A stretch of DNA of 18,727 nt from JAWWPG01 sp038327385 (GTDB lineage: Bacteria > Actinomycetota > Actinomycetes > Propionibacteriales > Nocardioidaceae), in the NCBI GenBank assembly GCA_038327385.1, contig JBBQKY010000032.1, positions 1 to 18,727 on the forward strand. Reading direction: 5' to 3'. Shown here one piece after another: positions 14,303-18,727 of the stretch. Numbering within the stretch: position 1 is the first letter of the stretch; each line of letters opens with the position of its first letter. The notes under the pieces were generated by a model. That model saw only the letters and a list, made by a program, of their open reading frames with translations. It was not told the DNA's origin and ran no database searches. Made by a program: the position numbers and the translations under genes.

Positions 14303-15490
14303 GTGCTGACCTACCTGTACATCGCCGCTGCCGTCGTGGGCGCCTTGGTCCTCGCCATCGGTCTCGTCACGGTCGTTCGACGCCATAGCGCGCCTCAGCT
14401 ACCTCCGGGCGGCCGCCCACCCGTCACCACCGGCGGGACGGGATCCGACGACCCGGCTGGGGGCACCGCCACCCTCACCGACACCGCCGCCCCCGAGGAT
14501 GCGCTGGCAGGCGAGCCTCCCGGCTCGACCGTTGTCCTCGAGCGGCCGGAGTCGGCCGCGGGACGTCTTCGCCTCCTGCGCGAACGCCTTTCCCGTTCAC
14601 AGACGACGCTCGGCAGGGCGCTGCTGGCGCTGCTGTCACGAGACAAGCTCGACGAGCAGACGTGGGAGGAGATCGAGGACGCGCTGCTCGCAGCGGACGT
14701 CGGCGTCGCTCCGACGCAGCAGCTCGTCGAGCGGCTGCGGACCCGCGTCCGGGTCGAGGGAGCGAGCGGTCACGAGACCCGGCAGCTGCTGAGGGACGAG
14801 CTCGTCACGCTGGTCGACCCAACCCTGGACCGGAGCCTGCGGACCGCGCGGCGGGAGGGAAAGCCCGGCGTGGTCATGGTCGTCGGTGTCAACGGCGTCG
14901 GCAAGACGACGACGGTGGGCAAGATCGCCCGGGTGCTGGTGGCTGACGACAAGGACGTGCTCCTCGGGGCGGCCGACACGTTCCGTGCCGCGGCGGCCGA
15001 CCAGCTGCAGACCTGGGGCGAGCGGGTCGGCGTGCCCACGGTCCGCGGCGCTGAGGGCGCCGACCCGGCAAGCGTCGCCTTCGAGGCGGTGCGGGCGGGC
15101 ATCGAGCAGGAGGTCGACACTGTCGTGATCGACACCGCGGGCCGACTGCACACGAAGACCGGGCTGATGGACGAGCTCGGGAAGCTCAAGCGAGTCGTCG
15201 AGAAGCAGGCACCCGTTGACGAGGTGCTGCTGGTCATCGACGCCACCACCGGCCAGAACGGGCTCACCCAGGCGCGCATCTTCTCCGAGGTGGTTGCCGT
15301 CACCGGCATCGTGCTGACGAAGCTCGACGGGACCGCGAAGGGCGGCATCGTGATCGCCGTCCAGCGTGCGCTCGGCGTCCCCGTCAAGCTGGTTGGGCTC
15401 GGTGAGGGTCCCGATGACCTGGCACCGTTCGAGGCGGTTGCCTTCGTCGACGCGCTGCTCGGCAACGAGGCCGAGTCACCGGCGCGCTGA
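14303..15490 (+). CDS. ftsY: Signal recognition particle receptor FtsY
   Basis: FtsY is the membrane-side SRP GTPase; it docks the Ffh-ribosome complex at the translocon. The 395-residue protein has a true N-terminal transmembrane helix (LTYLYIAAAVVGALVLAIGLVTVV), a low-complexity acidic/proline linker (about 30-85), then the N domain and the G domain with G1 GVNGVGKTTT (from 195), DTFRAAAADQL, DTAGRLHTK and TKLDGTAKGG. The membrane anchor is typical of actinobacterial FtsY, unlike the amphipathic contact used in E. coli. ffh, its partner, lies 780 bases downstream with one opposite-strand gene between. Confidence 0.96.
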   Translation: MLTYLYIAAAVVGALVLAIGLVTVVRRHSAPQLPPGGRPPVTTGGTGSDDPAGGTATLTDTAAPEDALAGEPPGSTVVLERPESAAGRLRLLRERLSRSQTTLGRALLALLSRDKLDEQTWEEIEDALLAADVGVAPTQQLVERLRTRVRVEGASGHETRQLLRDELVTLVDPTLDRSLRTARREGKPGVVMVVGVNGVGKTTTVGKIARVLVADDKDVLLGAADTFRAAAADQLQTWGERVGVPTVRGAEGADPASVAFEAVRAGIEQEVDTVVIDTAGRLHTKTGLMDELGKLKRVVEKQAPVDEVLLVIDATTGQNGLTQARIFSEVVAVTGIVLTKLDGTAKGGIVIAVQRALGVPVKLVGLGEGPDDLAPFEAVAFVDALLGNEAESPAR

Positions 15491-15514
15491 GCCTGGGCCT
15501 CGCCCCTTCTCGAC

Positions 15515-16177
15515 CTACGCCACGTACGGCGTTCCGTCCGCCAGGTCCTGGATGGAGGTTCCGTCTGGGGCCGAACCTCGCACATGCATCAGATAGCCCT
15601 CGCGCCCAGCGGTGCTGAGCAGGGCGTCATGGACAGGCACCACCGTTCGAGGAGCGATGCGAGCCATGAAGTCCAGTGTGTCCCGGACCGCTGTCCAGGG
15701 GGCGCTGAGCGGGAGCGCCAGGATGTCGACCCGGTGCTCGGGGGTGGCGTCGTAGGCGTCACCAGGGTGGAACAACATCGGCTCGTCGGGCGCAGAGACC
15801 ACGAACCCGGTGTTGCCGCACCGTCGTACGCCGTCATGGTTGAAAGCGTGCAGGCTGCCGAGTCCGGTCACCGTGACCTCACCAACGCGTTCCACGTCCC
15901 CGCCGGAGATGCGGATGGCACGAATCTCCCGGCTGCTCACGTCGTGGAGGATGTCGGCGGTCTCGGGCTCCGCAAGAATCGACGCGGTCGGATTCGCCGT
16001 AAGCAGCGCGCCGAAGCGGTCCGGGTCGACGTGGTCGGCGTGCTGGTGTGTCAACAGGATCGCGTCGAGACCGCTGAGTGTCGTGAAGTCGGCTGAGAGG
16101 TTGCCCGGATCGACGAGCAGCCGAGTGCCCGCCACCTCGACGAGCAGGCACGCGTGTCCGAGATGGGTGAGCCGCAT
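15515..16177 (-). CDS. Metallo-beta-lactamase-fold hydrolase
   Basis: The 220-residue protein opens MRLTHLGHACLLVEVAG and LLVDPG, the UlaG-like start of this superfamily, and carries the metal-binding motif THQHADHVD (H44, H46, D48, H49). Further likely ligands are H110, HPGD (H137, D140) and H183 (PVHD). The full ligand set suggests an active hydrolase; the substrate is unknown. ATG 16177 is preferred over ATG 16246 or 16243 because the family motif starts at once and the extra residues would overlap the ffh promoter region. It sits in reverse orientation between ftsY and ffh and stops 24 bases from the ftsY stop. Confidence 0.85.
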   Translation of the reverse strand: MRLTHLGHACLLVEVAGTRLLVDPGNLSADFTTLSGLDAILLTHQHADHVDPDRFGALLTANPTASILAEPETADILHDVSSREIRAIRISGGDVERVGEVTVTGLGSLHAFNHDGVRRCGNTGFVVSAPDEPMLFHPGDAYDATPEHRVDILALPLSAPWTAVRDTLDFMARIAPRTVVPVHDALLSTAGREGYLMHVRGSAPDGTSIQDLADGTPYVA

Positions 16178-16227
16178 GGCAGCACCGTACGCCGCACCGG
16201 ACGCTCCAGGGCAGCTGATGTCGCGGG

Positions 16228-16239
16228 TAGGCTGAACCG
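16228..16239 (+). promoter_or_regulatory. Candidate -10 region of the ffh promoter
   Basis: TAGGCTGAACCG lies 33 bases before the ffh start codon. It matches the yceD promoter string in 11 of 12 positions. No good -35 is seen. Confidence 0.4.
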
Positions 16240-16261
16240 GCATCACAAGCCGACCACACCC

Positions 16262-16266
16262 GAGGA
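16262..16266 (+). promoter_or_regulatory. Shine-Dalgarno for the ffh TTG start
   Basis: GAGGA lies six bases before TTG 16273, supporting this rare start codon for a core gene. Confidence 0.65.
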
Positions 16267-16272
16267 CTTTCG

Positions 16273-17847
16273 TTGTTCAGCACCCTTCAGGACAGGCTCA
16301 CCGCGACCTTCAAGAACCTTCGCGGGAAGGGCAGGCTGTCCGAGGCCGACATCGACGCCACCTGCCGCGAGATCCGGATCGCCCTTCTCGAGGCAGACGT
16401 GGCGCTGCCGGCCGTGCGCGAGTTCATAGCCAGGGTGCGTGAGCGCGCCAAGGGCGCCGAGGTGAGCGAGGCGCTCAACCCTGCGCAGCAGGTCGTCAAG
16501 ATCGTCAACGAGGAGCTGGTGACGATCCTCGGTGGTGAGACCCGCCGACTCCGCTTCGCAAAGACCCCGCCCACGGTCATCATGCTGGCCGGCCTGCAGG
16601 GATCCGGAAAGACGACGCTGGCCGGAAAGCTCGGGCGCTGGCTCAAGGACCAGGGCCGCTCGCCGCTGCTGGTCGCGGCCGACCTGCAGCGGCCCAACGC
16701 GGTGACGCAGCTCCAGGTGGTGGGGAGCCAGGCCGGCGTGGCGGTCTTCGCCCCCGAACCCGGCAACGGCGTCGGAGACCCCGTGAAGGTCGCCCGCAGC
16801 TCCGTTGCCGAGGCCCGGCGGTCGCTGTACGACGTCGTGGTCGTGGACACCGCAGGCCGCCTCGGGATCGATGCCGAGCTCATGCAGCAGGCCATCGACA
16901 TCCGCGACGCCGTCGATCCGGACGAGATCCTCTTCGTCGTGGACGCGATGATCGGCCAGGACGCCGTCAACACGGCGCAGGCGTTCCTCGACGGCGTCGG
17001 GTTCACCGGCGTGGTGCTGTCCAAGCTCGACGGCGACGCTCGCGGAGGCGCGGCGCTCTCGGTCGCGCAGGTGACCGGGCGCCAGGTGATGTTCGCCTCC
17101 AACGGGGAGAAGCTCACCGACTTCGACGTCTTCCACCCCGACCGGATGGCCTCCCGGATCCTCGACATGGGCGACATGCTCACGCTGATCGAGCAGGCCG
17201 AGAAAGTCTTCGACGCCGACCAGGCGGCCAAGGCGGCCGCCAAGCTGTCGGGCAAGGGTGGCGACTTCACCCTCGCCGACTTCATGGAGCAGATGCAGTC
17301 CGTCCGCAAGATGGGGTCGCTGTCCAAGATCATGGGGATGCTCCCGGGCATGGGCCAGTTCAAGGACCAGCTCGAGAACTTCGACGACCGCGAGATCGAC
17401 CGGGTTCAGGCCCTCATCCAGTCCATGACCCCTGCCGAGCGCGACAATCCCAAGATCATCGACGGCTCCCGGCGGGCGCGCATCGCCCGCGGCGCCGGAC
17501 GCTCTGTCAGCGACGTCAACCAGCTGGTCGACAGGTTCTTCGAAGCTCGCAAGATGATGCTGGCCATGGCCGGCGGTGGCGGCATGCCGGGTCTGCCTGG
17601 CATGCCTGGTATGCCCGGCGCGGGTGGCCGGCGTGCCAAGGCTCGTCAGCCGGTGCCGCAGAAGCGCGCCAAACGCGGCTCGGGCAACCCAGCCAAGCGG
17701 GCGGCCGAGCAACGGGCCGTGACGGCTGCCGGGCAGACGCGAGAGTCCGACGGGGCGGCGGCTTTCGGCTTTGGTGGTAGTGGGAAGGACGCCGCCGACC
17801 TACCGGCCGGCTTCGAGCTCCCCAAGGAGCTGCGCGACCTCATCTGA
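16273..17847 (+). CDS. ffh: Signal recognition particle protein Ffh (SRP54)
   Basis: Ffh binds signal sequences and 4.5S/SRP RNA and pairs with FtsY to deliver ribosomes to the membrane. The 524-residue protein begins with the usual MFSTLQDRLTATFKNLRGKGRLSEADI N domain, then the G domain (G1 GLQGSGKTTLAGKL from 107, ADLQRPNA, DTAGR, SKLDGDARGG) and the methionine-rich M domain from about 330 (MGSLSKIMGMLPGMGQ, SRRARIARGAGRSVSDVNQLV for RNA binding, FFEARKMMLAMAG). A Gly-Met-Pro run (GMPGLPGMPGMPG) and a basic tail extend past the core. TTG 16273 is the only start giving the family N-terminus. Confidence 0.97.
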   Translation: MFSTLQDRLTATFKNLRGKGRLSEADIDATCREIRIALLEADVALPAVREFIARVRERAKGAEVSEALNPAQQVVKIVNEELVTILGGETRRLRFAKTPPTVIMLAGLQGSGKTTLAGKLGRWLKDQGRSPLLVAADLQRPNAVTQLQVVGSQAGVAVFAPEPGNGVGDPVKVARSSVAEARRSLYDVVVVDTAGRLGIDAELMQQAIDIRDAVDPDEILFVVDAMIGQDAVNTAQAFLDGVGFTGVVLSKLDGDARGGAALSVAQVTGRQVMFASNGEKLTDFDVFHPDRMASRILDMGDMLTLIEQAEKVFDADQAAKAAAKLSGKGGDFTLADFMEQMQSVRKMGSLSKIMGMLPGMGQFKDQLENFDDREIDRVQALIQSMTPAERDNPKIIDGSRRARIARGAGRSVSDVNQLVDRFFEARKMMLAMAGGGGMPGLPGMPGMPGAGGRRAKARQPVPQKRAKRGSGNPAKRAAEQRAVTAAGQTRESDGAAAFGFGGSGKDAADLPAGFELPKELRDLI

Positions 17848-17924
17848 GAGGCCCGCATCTGCCGACGAGGCCGACGTCATCCCGACCAGCCGCCGGCGTG
17901 ACTCCTGCGGCAGCTGCTTCGGAT

Positions 17925-17940
17925 GGGGTCGCATAACCCC
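17925..17940 (+). terminator. Weak candidate hairpin downstream of ffh
   Basis: GGGGT (17925-17929) and ACCCC (17936-17940) flank six bases. The stem is short and no T-run follows; it is the only plausible stem-loop noted soon after the ffh stop. Confidence 0.2.
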
Positions 17941-17992
17941 TCGAAGTCCGCTGGGCCCCCTGCCGCCGGTCAGGTTGGCAGCGTCTGGGTCT

Positions 17993-18084
17993 GGTCGGGT
18001 CGCAAGTGTCGCGCATAGCCTCGGTTCTGGTGCGCCGTGCCGTGGTCGGGTCGCAAGTTTCGCGCACAGGCTCGGTTCCGGTGC
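17993..18084. repeat. 41-bp imperfect direct repeat, two copies
   Basis: Copies at 17993-18033 and 18044-18084 match at 37 of 41 positions, with ten bases between them (51-base period). Both start GGTCGGGTCGCAAGT and end CGGTTCYGGTGC. They fill much of the 275-base gap between convergent ffh and the HIT-like gene. No open frame here looks genuinely coding. The rest of the gap shows no clear feature. Confidence 0.9.
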
Positions 18085-18122
18085 CCAGTACTTGGATGGG
18101 CGACGCCGCGAACCGGGTTGCG

Positions 18123-18727
18123 TCACGCGAAGGCGACGCCGCCCTCGGCCGCCAGGGCACGGGCGACCGTCGACATGTTCGCCGCCATCTCCTCGTCGGG
18201 GACCCGTGGCAGCATGTCGTCCCAGGCGGCGATCATCGCTCCGCGCAGCTGCATCATGCCTAGCGGCCGGGCGAGGAACCACACGTGGAAGTGCTCGCTT
18301 CCGTCCCCCCACCTGTTGATGTGCGTCCTCGCCACACCCGGGATCTCGCCGATGGCCACCGCCAGGCGCTGGATGACCAGACCTAGCGTCGCGGTGACAT
18401 CCCCCGGCATCGAGTGCAGGGTGTGGTGCTCGTTCGGCTCGAGGATCGCGACCATCGGCAGCCCGAACGGTTCGAAGCCGGCGCGCACGCTCCATGTGCT
18501 GTCTCGCCAGACGAGGTTGCCGTCCGGGTCGGCACAACGAAAGCACGGTTCGCCGCCAGGCTCACCGACCCGCGGCGGTTCCGGCACGATGGGCAGGTCC
18601 AGGGGTACGACGGTCAGCGGTCCCTCGAAGGGAAAGAACCGTGAGCCGAGAAGCGGCTCCGCGGACACGCGCTCACCGTACGGGAGCCGCGCGTGGTAGG
18701 GGGACAACCCTCGCGCGTCATCGAGGG
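18123..18727 (-). CDS. HIT-superfamily-like protein, probably 5' partial
   Basis: About 200 residues are visible. A CFRC pair (C55, C58, counted from TTG 18707) is followed by NLVWRDSTW, a PNEHHTLHSM block, and EHFHVWFLARPLGMMQLRG. This is the layout of histidine-triad nucleotide hydrolases and transferases (zinc-like Cys pair, substrate strands, then H-x-H-x-H), but the third triad position is tryptophan (H139, H141, W143). The frame stays open from TTG 18707 to the window end, so the true start may lie outside. The substrate is unknown; HIT membership is inferred from motif order. Confidence 0.7.
   Translation of the reverse strand, partial: LDDARGLSPYHARLPYGERVSAEPLLGSRFFPFEGPLTVVPLDLPIVPEPPRVGEPGGEPCFRCADPDGNLVWRDSTWSVRAGFEPFGLPMVAILEPNEHHTLHSMPGDVTATLGLVIQRLAVAIGEIPGVARTHINRWGDGSEHFHVWFLARPLGMMQLRGAMIAAWDDMLPRVPDEEMAANMSTVARALAAEGGVAFA

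Noticed and set aside
16243..17712. 489-residue minus-strand frame opposite ffh
   Set aside because: Covers the whole ffh gene, histidine/glycine-rich, no domain seen.
17800..18546. 248-residue minus-strand frame across the 41-bp repeats
   Set aside because: It is out of frame with the HIT-like protein, is arginine/proline-rich, and is created by the repeats and the GC bias.
1..18727. CRISPR arrays, tRNA or rRNA genes, transposases, phage or defence genes
   Set aside because: None was seen on either strand; the repeats present are too few and wrongly spaced for CRISPR.

Overview
The window reads as a core chromosomal segment of a high-GC actinobacterium, most likely in or near the Nocardioidaceae/Propionibacteriales. 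The grounds are heavy G/C third positions, frequent GTG and TTG starts, a SepIVA-type DivIVA-like protein, a four-cysteine L32, a membrane-anchored FtsY, and the order (DAK2 protein)-recG-rsmD-coaD-sepIVA-yceD-rpmF-rnc-mutM-smc-ftsY-ffh. That assignment is inference from gene content; no 16S or other taxonomic marker lies in the window.

Layout. Positions 1-3764: the 3' part of a DAK2/FakA-like kinase gene, then recG, coupled through TGATG. Positions 3870-4961: a secreted seven-repeat protein, probably a beta-propeller, that interrupts the housekeeping run. Positions 5033-6708: rsmD and coaD (coupled through TGATG), then a SepIVA-like coiled-coil gene. Positions 6813-9227: a tight cluster of yceD (DUF177), rpmF, rnc and mutM, led by a recognisable promoter. 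Positions 9235-9888: two divergent small genes (a zinc-ribbon protein and a coiled-coil protein) flanking an intergenic region that holds a perfect 21-bp tandem duplication. Positions 10016-13588: smc, facing the small lapA-like gene at 13615-13866. Positions 14108-15490: a small membrane protein and ftsY. Positions 15515-16177: a minus-strand metallo-beta-lactamase-fold gene. Positions 16273-17847: ffh. Positions 17848-18122: a non-coding gap with a 41-bp imperfect direct repeat. Positions 18123 to the window end: a HIT-like protein on the minus strand, open at the window edge.

The genes are mostly basic machinery: 16S rRNA methylation and ribosome parts (rsmD, rpmF, rnc), CoA synthesis (coaD), DNA repair and chromosome organisation (recG, mutM, smc), cell-envelope growth (sepIVA-like), and co-translational membrane targeting (ftsY and ffh, both halves of the SRP GTPase pair).

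No CRISPR array, tRNA, rRNA, transposase, phage gene or defence system was seen. I find no clear new multi-gene system. The parts that deserve a second look are the beta-propeller insertion, the divergent zinc-ribbon/coiled-coil pair with its operator-like repeats, the hairpin-rich lapA/ftsY intergenic region, and the 41-bp repeat pair after ffh. All repeats and hairpins were found by eye and no folding energies were computed.
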